The notes below the pieces were generated by a model. It worked only from the letters and a program-made list of their open reading frames with translations. It did no database searches and had not been told where the DNA came from. From the NCBI RefSeq assembly GCF_943736995.1, contig NZ_CALSFT010000002.1, positions 1,543,501 through 1,607,500 of the forward strand: a DNA stretch of 64,000 bases, read 5' to 3'. This stretch comes from Sporosarcina sp. Marseille-Q4943 (GTDB lineage: Bacteria > Bacillota > Bacilli > Bacillales_A > Planococcaceae). Both the position numbers and the translations under genes were made by a program. Positions 7,334-15,786 of this stretch are shown one piece after another. The stretch's first letter is position 1. Each line of letters opens with the position of its first letter.

Positions 7334-9202
7334 ATGAAAAGAGTAACTTGGCCCAAGCATTCCGTACTCGTCATTGCAATTATTGCAACATGGCTAACAA
7401 CGTATGTGGGCTATATCACTAGCTTTAATATGAAGATCGATAATGTGATGCAGGAATTCATTCTGTTCATGAACCCACTCAGTTTTCTATTATTCATATA
7501 CGGTTTGGCCTTATTCATGAAGAGTGCAAAACGGCGCAACATCTATATATTTTCAATCAGTTTGATAACGTCAATTATCATGTTCAGTAACGCAGTATTT
7601 TATCGATTTTTTAATGATTTCATCACTTTGCCGGTATTATTCCAGACGAGCAATTTCGGCGATTTATCGTCTTCCATCGGAGCGAACGTGCATCCGTGGG
7701 ACATATTCTTTTTCACTGATGTAATCATTATTGCATTGGCTATGAAATTCATCCCTGCATCTGAAAGTGCCCTTAGCCATAGAAGCATTGGACGCAAGCT
7801 CTATTTCGTAGTGGCTGCAACGGTGCTCATGGTCAACTTGGGATTAGCGGAAGCTCAAAGGCCGCAGTTGTTGACCCGTAGCTTCGACAGAGAATTGCTC
7901 GTTAAAAATATTGGGACATACAATTATCACATTTATGACATGTTCATCCAATCGAAAACACATGCACAACGTGCGCTAGCCGATGGCAGTGAACTGACTG
8001 AGGTGGCAAACTATATTAACGCAAATTATGCAGAACCCGATCCTAAAATGTTCGGTGTTGCCGAAGGACGCAATGTGATTTTTGTTTCACTGGAATCTCT
8101 GCAAAACTTCGTCATCAACAATGAGATGAATGGATTTGAAATTACGCCATTCCTTAACGAACTGACGAAGGACCCGGACACGTTCTATTTCAACAATTTC
8201 TATCATCAAACGGGGTTAGGGAAAACTTCCGACTCGGAGTTTATTGTTGAAAACTCGTTATATGGCCGTAATGGAGGTGCTGTCTTTTTCACGAACAGCG
8301 GGAATACGTTCAACTCCATGTCCGAAAGACTAGGTGAAAATGGTTACTTTACGAGTGTCATGCATGCTAATAACCGGAGTTTCTGGAACCGGGACATCAT
8401 GTACCAAGCATTAGGCATCCAAAAATTTTATGATGTCGAAAGCTATGAGATCGGAGAAGGGCAAGCGGTCAATTGGGGAATGAAAGATATTCCGTTTTTT
8501 GAACAGTCCGTGGAAATCATGAAGACAATGCCCCAACCGTTTTCAACTAGAATGATCACATTGACGAACCACCATCCCTTTGATTTGGACGAAGAAGATA
8601 TGATTATTCCACCGTACGATTCCAATTCAAAAACATTGAATAAATACTTCCAAGCAGTCCGCTATATGGATGAGGCTGTAAAAATCTTCTTCGAAGACTT
8701 AAAGAAAAGCGGATTATATGACAATTCCATAATTGTTATGTACGGTGACCATTATGGAATTTCGGAAAATCATAATAAGGCAATGGGCATGTACATGGAT
8801 AAGGAAATTACTCCATTTGATAATGTTGAATTGCAAAAAGTACCAATGTTCATCCACATACCTGGTTATGGTAAAGGAAAAACAATTGATGAGCTCTCCG
8901 GTCAATTGGATGTGAGACCGACAGTACTGCATTTGCTCGGCATCGAGACGAAAGAAGACATGCAGATGGGTGCGGACATATTCTCACCAGATCATGAGCC
9001 GTTTGTCATCTTCAGAGACGGGCGCTTAGTGACAGAGGATTATATTTACGCCCATGAAGTTTGTTATGATATCAAGACAGGGGAAGCAATCGACGGTGAA
9101 GCGTGTGGTCCTTATATCGATCGCGCCAACACTGAACTTGGCTACTCCGACTTGATTATTAATGGAGACTTACTCAGGTTTACGGATACGGAAGAGAAAT
9201 AA
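7334..9202 (+). CDS. LTA synthase family protein (sulfatase fold, YqgS-like)
   Basis: Membrane enzyme that transfers glycerol-phosphate from phosphatidylglycerol onto a growing or primed lipoteichoic acid chain. 622 aa: five N-terminal membrane segments up to about residue 180, then an extracellular alkaline-phosphatase-type domain. Metal and active-site residues: E254 in VSLES, the nucleophile T298 in GKTSDSEF, and the GDHYG block near 470-480. An in-frame ATG at 7316 would add 6 residues; 7334 is preferred because the protein then starts like B. subtilis YqgS. Whether it is polymerase or primase is not decidable. Preceded by an ECF-type promoter and followed by its own terminator, so it is a single-gene unit. 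Confidence 0.9.
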   Translation: MKRVTWPKHSVLVIAIIATWLTTYVGYITSFNMKIDNVMQEFILFMNPLSFLLFIYGLALFMKSAKRRNIYIFSISLITSIIMFSNAVFYRFFNDFITLPVLFQTSNFGDLSSSIGANVHPWDIFFFTDVIIIALAMKFIPASESALSHRSIGRKLYFVVAATVLMVNLGLAEAQRPQLLTRSFDRELLVKNIGTYNYHIYDMFIQSKTHAQRALADGSELTEVANYINANYAEPDPKMFGVAEGRNVIFVSLESLQNFVINNEMNGFEITPFLNELTKDPDTFYFNNFYHQTGLGKTSDSEFIVENSLYGRNGGAVFFTNSGNTFNSMSERLGENGYFTSVMHANNRSFWNRDIMYQALGIQKFYDVESYEIGEGQAVNWGMKDIPFFEQSVEIMKTMPQPFSTRMITLTNHHPFDLDEEDMIIPPYDSNSKTLNKYFQAVRYMDEAVKIFFEDLKKSGLYDNSIIVMYGDHYGISENHNKAMGMYMDKEITPFDNVELQKVPMFIHIPGYGKGKTIDELSGQLDVRPTVLHLLGIETKEDMQMGADIFSPDHEPFVIFRDGRLVTEDYIYAHEVCYDIKTGEAIDGEACGPYIDRANTELGYSDLIINGDLLRFTDTEEK

Positions 9203-9229
9203 GCCGAAATCGGCGATAACGACTAAATT

Positions 9230-9264
9230 CTGCACGGGTTCGTTTACCGTGCAGATATTTTTTT
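9230..9264 (+). terminator. Rho-independent terminator of the LTA synthase gene
   Basis: CTGCACGG (9230-9237) pairs with CCGTGCAG (9247-9254), then ATATTTTTTT. Confidence 0.85.
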
Positions 9265-9292
9265 GAATAAGACGGAAGGAGAGGGTGGCATA

Positions 9293-10393
9293 ATGAAAAA
9301 AACGGTATGTTTAATTGCGATGATCATCTTTGTTCTATATGGCTGTGCAGAGCAGAAGAATCCGCCGTCTGTGCAACCTAATATGGAAGAACCATCCGAT
9401 ATTGCAGAAGAGCCGTTTGAGCCGCCTTCTCCTCATGTTTTTAAAGCGGACCCTTCCAAGTTTCATTTCATAGCAGATTGGCTGAATGATTCTAAAATCC
9501 TGTATGTTGAGAAAAACGACGGTTTCTACACAGTGAACTATTTTGACATTGAAACGGGGGAATCCGGACAGGTTTATGAGGATGAATCGTTCATTATCGA
9601 TGTCCTCGTCCATCCTTCCCGCGATTATTTATTAATACATACAAGTGAACATCCTACGTCCGCGGCCATAAAGATTGTTGGAATGGATGGAGCGGTGCAG
9701 CATCAGGTGGAAATCGATTCGACTGAGCTGGGTATTGAGTGGAATAGTACAAACCCAAAAAAGATACTGTTCACTGCCTTCCATGAAGACTGGTCCTATG
9801 ACCTTTTCATGTTTGATGGCAATGATGATAGTTTATCCATTGTTGAATTGGACGATCCCTTTCCAAAATGGGCAGGAGAGAATAGAATTATGACCGTCTC
9901 GTTCCGGGGGCATCCACTCGATGGAGGAGATATCGAGATATTGCACTTGGAGGAGGGGGAGATAGAGACGACTGAAATTGGGAATGCGATTTACTTTGAT
10001 TTGTTTGAGGATTCTATCATGTCCGTACAGTCCATCGATGCAGGGGCTTTCGCATATACAATTAGAAGGCTTGATGGAACAGTTGTTTTTGGGTGGACGT
10101 TGCCAGCTGTCAGCAATTATTCAGAGTGGATCGTGCCGCCGATTGAATGGGTTGATGAAAAGCGTCTAATTGTCAAAGGGGCAGAAAAAAGCGGTCAACT
10201 GGATGAGATGGAATCCGGATTTAATTTGTATATTTTTGAAGAAGGCAATTCAGAGTTGATTATGAAAGGGTTAGATGCAGGTCCGATTAAATGCTCTCCG
10301 TTGGGAAAATATTGTTTAAGCGGATATTCATTAGATGAGTTGATTGACGTGGTTGCGAAGGAAAAACATAAGTGGATTAAATTTGATAACTAA
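9293..10393 (+). CDS. Lipoprotein with six-bladed beta-propeller-like domain (YqgU-like)
   Basis: 366 aa. Signal peptide with lipobox LYGC (lipidated C18), then a Pro/Glu-rich linker and a domain from about 50 to the end with repeating beta-strand blocks (e.g. FIADWLNDSKILYVEKNDG, DVLVHPSRDYLLIHTS, KWAGENRIMTVSF). This agrees with the YqgU-like propeller family found next to yqgS in B. subtilis. Function unknown. The longer in-frame start at 9263 is rejected because AGGAGAGGG sits just before 9293 and the signal peptide begins there. Probably anchored to the outer face of the membrane. Confidence 0.82.
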   Translation: MKKTVCLIAMIIFVLYGCAEQKNPPSVQPNMEEPSDIAEEPFEPPSPHVFKADPSKFHFIADWLNDSKILYVEKNDGFYTVNYFDIETGESGQVYEDESFIIDVLVHPSRDYLLIHTSEHPTSAAIKIVGMDGAVQHQVEIDSTELGIEWNSTNPKKILFTAFHEDWSYDLFMFDGNDDSLSIVELDDPFPKWAGENRIMTVSFRGHPLDGGDIEILHLEEGEIETTEIGNAIYFDLFEDSIMSVQSIDAGAFAYTIRRLDGTVVFGWTLPAVSNYSEWIVPPIEWVDEKRLIVKGAEKSGQLDEMESGFNLYIFEEGNSELIMKGLDAGPIKCSPLGKYCLSGYSLDELIDVVAKEKHKWIKFDN

Positions 10394-10396
10394 AAA

Positions 10397-10433
10397 AAAC
10401 ATCCTCTGCATTTTTTGCAGGGGATGTTTTTCT
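10397..10433. terminator. Bidirectional terminator
   Basis: AAACATCC-CTGCA pairs with TGCAG-GGATGTTT around a T loop, with A-run before and T-run after. Lies between convergent genes. Confidence 0.8.
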
Positions 10434-10446
10434 TAACAAATACTGA

Positions 10447-10626
10447 TTAATGCAAAGGTGTAGGATATCCTTGGAAGACAATCGTTGCGATTGTAAAACC
10501 GCCGAAGATGACAGCAGCTCCAAGATTGAACAAAATGCTCAGCACATTACGTTCTTTGAAAGCTTGTACAGTACCAATGACAGCAAAGATCGCAACGAGT
10601 CCGAAAATTACCATTAAGATGTTCAT
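10447..10626 (-). CDS. DUF2759 family small membrane protein
   Basis: A 59-residue protein: MNILMVIFGLVAIFAVIG at the start, a basic loop QAFKERNV, a second membrane helix LFNLGAAVIFGGFTIATIVF and the tail GYPTPLH. Two-helix layout and size match DUF2759 (the B. subtilis neighbour yqgW is my best guess for the counterpart). Minus-strand AAAGGAGTG lies 8-10 bases upstream of the ATG. Function unknown. Confidence 0.8.
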   Translation of the reverse strand: MNILMVIFGLVAIFAVIGTVQAFKERNVLSILFNLGAAVIFGGFTIATIVFQGYPTPLH

Positions 10627-10783
10627 GCGGAAGACACTCCTTTCAATAGAGAAAAAATGAATGCCAATTTAGCAATAGTCCTCTTCTATTGTACTGTTTA
10701 CCACAAATTTTGTCGAGGTATATAAATGACGAATGTTTGAAATTCGGTCGGAAGTTCATTACTATCATGTATAGGAGGTGTGA

Positions 10784-11425
10784 ATGATGCTAGAAATACG
10801 TACATATCCATTAGGTCCAATTCAAACGAATTGTTATTTGATTTACAATCATGAAGAGGAATGTTTAGTGATTGATCCCGGAGAAGAAGGGGATCGCATT
10901 ATTGCCGAAATCGAAAGAACGAATAGCAAACCGCTTGCGATCCTATTGACGCACGCCCATTTCGATCATATCGGAGCAGTGGATCGGGTGAGGAATCATT
11001 TTGATATACCAGTCCATATTCACAAGGCTGAGCAGGAGTGGCTTGGCAACCCGGATTTCAACGGTTCTTCGAGATATCCCGGCCTGCCTCTTGTGAAAAA
11101 TCAGGCTGCGGATCATTTCCTTGAGGAAGGTGAATTGCAGATTGGTTCCTTCCAATTGGAAGTCCGCCATACGCCGGGTCATTCTCCTGGGAGCGTCTCT
11201 TTTATTTTCAATGATGCGCATATGGCAGTTGTTGGTGATACGCTTTTTAAAGGTAGCATTGGCAGAACAGATCTCCCGGGAGGCGATATGCAGACGTTGC
11301 TTCAGTCCATCCATGATAAACTGTTGAGCTTGGATGACGAGTTTATTGTTTATCCTGGCCATGGCCCTTCGACAACCCCTTGGGAGGAAAAAGATACGAA
11401 TCCGTTTTTGAACGGCTTCTCCTAA
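10784..11425 (+). CDS. MBL-fold metallo-hydrolase (YqgX-like)
   Basis: Glyoxalase II-like metallo-beta-lactamase-fold hydrolase, 213 aa. Zinc motif THAHFDH (H57, H59, D61, H62), further ligands in TPGHSPGS, VGDTLF and YPGHGP. Family members hydrolyse small thioesters or related compounds; the real substrate is unknown. AGGAGGTG lies 5 bases before the first of two adjacent ATGs. Single gene, ends at a bidirectional terminator. Confidence 0.88.
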   Translation: MMLEIRTYPLGPIQTNCYLIYNHEEECLVIDPGEEGDRIIAEIERTNSKPLAILLTHAHFDHIGAVDRVRNHFDIPVHIHKAEQEWLGNPDFNGSSRYPGLPLVKNQAADHFLEEGELQIGSFQLEVRHTPGHSPGSVSFIFNDAHMAVVGDTLFKGSIGRTDLPGGDMQTLLQSIHDKLLSLDDEFIVYPGHGPSTTPWEEKDTNPFLNGFS

Positions 11426-11430
11426 AAAGA

Positions 11431-11460
11431 AAAAACAGCCGATTGGCTGTTTTTTCTTTG
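11431..11460. terminator. Bidirectional terminator
   Basis: AAAAAACAGCC pairs with GGCTGTTTTTT around GATT; serves the convergent MBL hydrolase and DUF2626 genes. Confidence 0.85.
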
Positions 11461-11465
11461 GACGA

Positions 11466-11708
11466 TTAGTGTCCTGAACCTGGTACGTGAATGAATGTCG
11501 CATAATAGCTGAATCCTACCATGAAAATCATAAGGTAAGCTCCAAACATGTACATATACATACGCTCTGTAAGATTCAAATATCCAAGCAACAGGAAGAA
11601 AATAGTGCTCGCGATCATGATAACGGAAGCTGTCATCATGTCACCGACGAAAAACATTACAGCGAAAATGCCAGTCCAAAAACCGCATAGCTTAAACATG
11701 TTATCCAT
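11466..11708 (-). CDS. DUF2626 family membrane protein (YqgY-like)
   Basis: 80 aa beginning MDNMFKLCGFWTGIFAVMFF with about three membrane helices and the tail HVPGSGH, matching DUF2626 (B. subtilis YqgY). The open frame extends 42 codons further upstream, but AAGGAGGG sits just before the ATG at 11708 and the family starts there. Function unknown. Gene order next to comG is as in B. subtilis. Confidence 0.85.
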   Translation of the reverse strand: MDNMFKLCGFWTGIFAVMFFVGDMMTASVIMIASTIFFLLLGYLNLTERMYMYMFGAYLMIFMVGFSYYATFIHVPGSGH

Positions 11709-11842
11709 AAGTGCGTCCCTCCTTAACGTAAAACAATACAAAGATCTCTTCTTCATTATAATGGATAGCAACTTGAAAAGTAAACTCCAATCAAGTCGAC
11801 ATTGTGACAAATGAAAGGAGAGATAGTAGATCATTCCAGTGC

Positions 11843-11886
11843 AAAAATCATTTTTGTCGTGAAAACAGCATTCAAAAATCGAGTTT
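11843..11886 (+). promoter_or_regulatory. ComK-type K-box upstream of comGA
   Basis: AT-box 1 is AAAA-N5-TTTT at 11843-11855 (perfect); AT-box 2 is AAAA-N5-GTTT at 11874-11886 (one mismatch). They are 18 bases apart, one of the spacings ComK accepts (8, 18 or 31). A third imperfect AT-box lies at 11906-11918. The 343-base gap 11709-12051 holds nothing else that I can name. Confidence 0.65.
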
Positions 11887-12051
11887 AAGGCGAAAACGGC
11901 ACTTGAAAATTGAATTTACGAAGAAGTATTCCTTTTTCGATTTGTTCCACGTATACTCGATGTAAAGTGAAAAGCGGTCTTTCACTTTTATCATGATTCA
12001 GCAGGGATTCCAGCCGAATCAATACGTAGTTGATTGAAAGAGGGGTGTTCA

Positions 12052-13059
12052 ATGGATAACCGTGACAATCTCGTTGAGAAAAAGTGTTTTGACTTATTGG
12101 AACGGGCAATTGCCAATGAGGCAACAGACATCCATCTCGTTCCGTTGAACGATCGTTATGATATTTGCTTCAAAAAGAATTCAAGACTGGAGCGGTCCGG
12201 CACCTATCCCCCACATTTAGCCGCCCGTATGATCTCCTTTTTCAAATTCCTCTCCTCGTTAGATATCAGTGATAAACGAAAACCACAAAGCGGTTCATTT
12301 CATAAGAAGATGCAGAATGAAAACTATTCGTTCCGTGTATCGACCATTCCCTCAATCCGAATGAAAGAAAGTGTAGTCATCCGTATTCAAAGGCATGATC
12401 AAATCGTCCCTCTAAATGCACTCTGCATCGATCCCGTTTGGGAAAAGAAGCTCCGGCGCGCTGTTGAAGAGCGGCAGGGGCTTGTCCTTTTGACTGGTCC
12501 GACAGGAAGTGGGAAGACGACGACAATCTACTCCCTAACTGCCCATTGTGTCAATCATCTTGATAGGCATGTAATTTCACTAGAAGATCCGGTCGAAAAC
12601 AATCATTCACATCTTCTCCAAATACAAGTGAATGAAAGAGCCGGAATGACTTATGCAGCCGGATTGAAAGCGATACTGAGGCATTCCCCTGACGTTATCA
12701 TGATTGGTGAAATAAGGGATGCAGAAACTGCTAGAACCGCTGTGGCGGCAGCGTTGACGGGGCATCTTGTATTGACGACGGTCCATTCCAAGGATCCGGA
12801 GGGTTGTTTTTACCGAATGATGGATTTTGGAATTACGGCGGAAGAATTGAGGCAAACGGTAGTTTGCATATCATCGCAACGGCTCATTCAGAAACAAGAT
12901 GGCGGGGTTGGAGCTGTATTTGAAATTGTCCAAGGCGAATTGTTAGAAGCGATTGCAGATGGAATCATTTCAGGCAAGCGCGTATCTGTGCCGGAAGATA
13001 TGGCAATTGAAGCTATCATGAAAAAATACAGCATGAAAAAAGGGATTTTCCATGGTTAG
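12052..13059 (+). CDS. comGA: Competence pilus assembly ATPase ComGA
   Basis: Hexameric traffic ATPase that powers assembly of the transformation pseudopilus on the inside of the membrane. 335 aa from 12052. Walker A GPTGSGKT (149-156), Asp box in LEDPVE, Walker B and His-box region VIMIGEIRDAETA, typical of the PilT/GspE family without the N-terminal GspE domain. A TTG at 12034 is in frame, but AGAGGGGTG lies just before 12052. First gene of comGA-GB-GC-GD-GE-GF-GG, all overlapping or nearly so. Upstream ComK-type boxes suggest competence control. Confidence 0.93.
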   Translation: MDNRDNLVEKKCFDLLERAIANEATDIHLVPLNDRYDICFKKNSRLERSGTYPPHLAARMISFFKFLSSLDISDKRKPQSGSFHKKMQNENYSFRVSTIPSIRMKESVVIRIQRHDQIVPLNALCIDPVWEKKLRRAVEERQGLVLLTGPTGSGKTTTIYSLTAHCVNHLDRHVISLEDPVENNHSHLLQIQVNERAGMTYAAGLKAILRHSPDVIMIGEIRDAETARTAVAAALTGHLVLTTVHSKDPEGCFYRMMDFGITAEELRQTVVCISSQRLIQKQDGGVGAVFEIVQGELLEAIADGIISGKRVSVPEDMAIEAIMKKYSMKKGIFHG

Positions 13060-14113
13060 TGTTAGTATGGGACGGGCTTCATTTAGGCACTCTGTGCAAT
13101 GCATTGAAAACCGTCCGGCTTTTTTGGGAAGGCTCGCTGTCCTTATGCAGGAAGGGTACACATTCCACGATGGAATGGTACTGCTTTTGCCTCATCATTC
13201 CAAACAATACAATGAACTGATCGAGCAAGTGGAAAATGATTTGAAGGCGGGACTTGGGGTTACGGATATTCTCAGTAGGCTTGGGTTTTCATCTACTATA
13301 CTATTGCCGATCGTCATCGCGGAACTGGATGGAAGATTGCCGGTTGCATTAAAAGGAATTGCGGAAAGAATGAAGCAATCGGAAGAAAGGAAGAGAAAGC
13401 TGCGAAATCTTCTACTCTATCCATTCATTCTTTTCTCTTTTCTGGCTATCTTTTTAGTAGTCTTTAGAAGCTATTTCCTTCCCAACTTAGAAGCGATGGC
13501 GGTAGCAAGGAATGAAGAGGCGACAGGTATCGTTTCTTTGCTTCCTCTACTCGTCTCGAGATTACCGGACGCATTGATCGCTTGCGGTGCAATCCTCATT
13601 ATAAGTGTTGGAATTGGTGCCGTGTTTTATCGCAAAATGCCACCGTCGAGAAAAATCAGCTTCGTCATGTCGATTCCTTTCATCGGTTCTTTTTTCTCGA
13701 AAGTGATAACGAGGGACTTTTCAGGCGAAATCGGCAGTCTCCTTCAATCGGGACTACCCATGCAAGACGCACTTGAAGTGTTAGTAGAACAAAAGGTGAA
13801 TCCGATCCTGAGTGAAGTCGCAATGACAATTAAAGGACATGTCATCTATGGGGAAAATTTCGACACAGCAATCGAGTTGACGGATGGTCTGCGTAAGGAG
13901 TTATGCACATATGCCAAACACGGTTCCGACACAGGACATTTGGCAAAGGAGCTTCAACTATTTAGTGAAAATCTCCACGATATGATCGAAGAGGAGCTGG
14001 GGAAGTGGCTTGCGTTGTTGCAACCTGCTCTGTTCGCAATATTGGCCATTTGCATATTGGCCGCCTACCTGGCATTGTTACTGCCGGTGTACAGTATGTT
14101 TGATAATTTATAG
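13052..14113 (+). CDS. comGB: Competence pilus platform protein ComGB
   Basis: Polytopic inner-membrane platform of the GspF/PilC family, 353 aa, on which pseudopilins are assembled by ComGA. Two cytoplasmic T2SSF repeats, membrane helices at about 123-145, 172-192 and near the C-terminus (about 322-348), GDTG-type motif HGSDTGHLA around residue 290. The ATG at 13052 overlaps comGA by 8 bases; a second ATG at 13067 is possible. Confidence 0.9.
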   Translation: MVSVSMGRASFRHSVQCIENRPAFLGRLAVLMQEGYTFHDGMVLLLPHHSKQYNELIEQVENDLKAGLGVTDILSRLGFSSTILLPIVIAELDGRLPVALKGIAERMKQSEERKRKLRNLLLYPFILFSFLAIFLVVFRSYFLPNLEAMAVARNEEATGIVSLLPLLVSRLPDALIACGAILIISVGIGAVFYRKMPPSRKISFVMSIPFIGSFFSKVITRDFSGEIGSLLQSGLPMQDALEVLVEQKVNPILSEVAMTIKGHVIYGENFDTAIELTDGLRKELCTYAKHGSDTGHLAKELQLFSENLHDMIEEELGKWLALLQPALFAILAICILAAYLALLLPVYSMFDNL

Positions 14114-14127
14114 GGAGGGAGTAAGTT

Positions 14128-14466
14128 TTGAAAATGGTAAAGGAAGAGGACGGCTTCACGCTCATTGAAATGATGATCGTTTTACTCATCATCTCTGTCT
14201 TAGTGTTGATAGCGATACCGAATGTGACAAAACATTCGAAGTCGATTGATGACAAAGGGTGCGAAGCATTTGTGCGAATGGCTCAAGGGCAGGTTGAAGC
14301 ATATAAAATGGAAAAACACAAAATCCCTTCAGTAGATGAGTTGATAGAAGAAGACTATTTACCGAAAGGGGCAAAGTGTCCGGATGGAACTGATATTTCA
14401 ATTGAAAATGGAATGGTGATAGCACTCAACAAAGATGGTACGTCGTTGGATGATGAAGACAACTAA
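14128..14466 (+). CDS. comGC: Major competence pseudopilin ComGC
   Basis: Type IV pilin-like protein, 112 aa. Prepilin peptidase site EEDG/FTLIEMM (cleavage after G9, Glu at +5), then a 20-residue hydrophobic helix and a small soluble domain. TTG start at 14128 fits GGGAGGGAG (14113-14121) at normal spacing; the ATG at 14134 is too far. ComGC is the main subunit of the transformation pilus that threads through the wall to reach DNA. Confidence 0.9.
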   Translation: MKMVKEEDGFTLIEMMIVLLIISVLVLIAIPNVTKHSKSIDDKGCEAFVRMAQGQVEAYKMEKHKIPSVDELIEEDYLPKGAKCPDGTDISIENGMVIALNKDGTSLDDEDN

Positions 14467-14893
14467 CGAAAACGGCTTTACATTTCTGGAGATGCTCTTA
14501 GTTTTGAGTGTTGTCGCCATTCTGACAGCTGTCATCCTGCCTATCGGCGATCGCTGGATAACAAAACAGAGCGAGGAAGAAGCGTTGTACACATTCATCG
14601 CTACGATTCATCATGCACAAGCGTATGCAATGGCAAATGAAACGTACACGGCAATCCGATTCCGGAATTCCGGGAAATCCTATAGTTTGTTTGCGCCTAG
14701 TTCGGTGACGTATTCTACTATCGACTTTCCTGATAGTATGCACTGGTTAAGTGGCGGCAATAGAATCAGCTCAGTCGAGTTTCATCCGAATGGCCATATT
14801 ATTCATCCGGGTACGATCATTTTGCGTACATCGACAGGGGACAAGCGGTTAACATTGCAGCTGCAGCATGGGAGGGTGCTTGTCTATGATTAA
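14453..14893 (+). CDS. comGD: Minor competence pseudopilin ComGD
   Basis: 146 aa from the ATG at 14453 (an upstream in-frame ATG at 14435 and one at 14450 exist). Prepilin motif NENG/FTFLEML with Glu at +5, hydrophobic helix LLVLSVVAILTAVILPIG, then a beta-rich domain with the GspH-like SSVEFHPNGHI stretch. Overlaps the end of comGC. A minor pilin thought to prime or cap the pilus. Confidence 0.88.
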   Translation: MKTTNENGFTFLEMLLVLSVVAILTAVILPIGDRWITKQSEEEALYTFIATIHHAQAYAMANETYTAIRFRNSGKSYSLFAPSSVTYSTIDFPDSMHWLSGGNRISSVEFHPNGHIIHPGTIILRTSTGDKRLTLQLQHGRVLVYD

Positions 14894-15188
14894 TGAAAAA
14901 GGATATTCTTGGCCGGAAGCGATGTTATCACTTGTAGTAATTACGGTCATTTTCGGGACGTTATTGCCGCTTTATTCCCATCTGTCGGAGCATCTGGAAG
15001 TAAAGAAAATGGCTATGCATGCAGCAGAATCCGCCTATCACGGGGCCATTCTCTATCATGCCTACGGAATGACGACGGGGACAAATAGGATAGAGAAGTC
15101 TATGTACCATTGGTCGGTTGAAAGTGTAGGCGTCTGTGTAACCTATCATTACATAGAAAGGGAATTTGTGAAATGCATAGAGTTCTGA
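14886..15188 (+). CDS. comGE: Minor competence pseudopilin ComGE
   Basis: 100 aa. The reading frame opens at 14868, but GGGAGGG at 14870-14876 is the ribosome-binding site for the ATG at 14886. Prepilin-like N-terminus NEKG/YSWPEAM (Glu at +5, but with Trp-Pro inside the motif), hydrophobic helix, short soluble part. Identified by position and signal more than by sequence. Overlaps comGD and comGF. Confidence 0.78.
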   Translation: MINEKGYSWPEAMLSLVVITVIFGTLLPLYSHLSEHLEVKKMAMHAAESAYHGAILYHAYGMTTGTNRIEKSMYHWSVESVGVCVTYHYIEREFVKCIEF

Positions 15189-15622
15189 AATGCTGCAATG
15201 AGTCAGGATACTCTCTTCTTGAAGCTTTGTTTCAACTACTAATTATGGGCATATTTCTACATTTTGCTGTCCTATTCTACTATTGGAAGCAGCCGATCGA
15301 GCGACAATTGGAAGATTACTACGCGACTGAATGGGAACTGTTTGCAATTGATCTGCAAGCATTGTTAGTTGATGTGGAAGATTTCAATGTCCTAATGGGA
15401 AACAGGTCAATCTTATTCACGAATGATAGAGGAACGATTGAAGTTGGCCAAAGTAACTATGTCATTCGCAAATTGACCAATTTCAAAGGTTATATCCCAC
15501 TTTTCACTAATGTCTCGGATGTAATTTTCACACATGAAGGACATGAGTTGAACGTTGAAGTGACAATGCTTGACGGAAGGAAGCGGGAGAGGAGATTTGC
15601 AATTGGTATTCGCCAGGAATGA
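15173..15622 (+). CDS. comGF: Minor competence pseudopilin ComGF
   Basis: 149 aa, prepilin motif NESG/YSLLEAL (cleavage after G12, Glu at +5), hydrophobic helix FQLLIMGIFLHFAVLFYYW, and a C-terminal ComGF-type domain. Overlaps comGE by 16 bases and comGG by about 26. Confidence 0.85.
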   Translation: MHRVLKCCNESGYSLLEALFQLLIMGIFLHFAVLFYYWKQPIERQLEDYYATEWELFAIDLQALLVDVEDFNVLMGNRSILFTNDRGTIEVGQSNYVIRKLTNFKGYIPLFTNVSDVIFTHEGHELNVEVTMLDGRKRERRFAIGIRQE

Positions 15623-15782
15623 GGAAGGAACCATTTTAGCCGCTTCGTTAATTTTACTATTTGTCGTCAGCCTCTTTCTTTTTACTATCGTTTCATGGCA
15701 TAGTAATCTATACAGAACATTCGATTCAATAGAAATCTATTATGAGAAAGAAACAACAAAGTTGATGAGGCAAGGCGGTTAA
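15597..15782 (+). CDS. comGG: Short ComGG-like protein
   Basis: About 61 aa from a TTG at 15597 (TTG 15603 also possible); AGAGGAGA precedes it. Sequence begins with a charged segment RNEEG, then a helix ILAASLILLFVVSLFLFTIV, and only about 30 residues after it. Last gene of the comG operon by position. B. subtilis ComGG is about 124 aa, so this copy is roughly half length. It ends with its own stop four bases before aroK; no frameshift is evident. Confidence 0.65.
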   Translation: MQLVFARNEEGTILAASLILLFVVSLFLFTIVSWHSNLYRTFDSIEIYYEKETTKLMRQGG

Positions 15783-15786
15783 AGAT

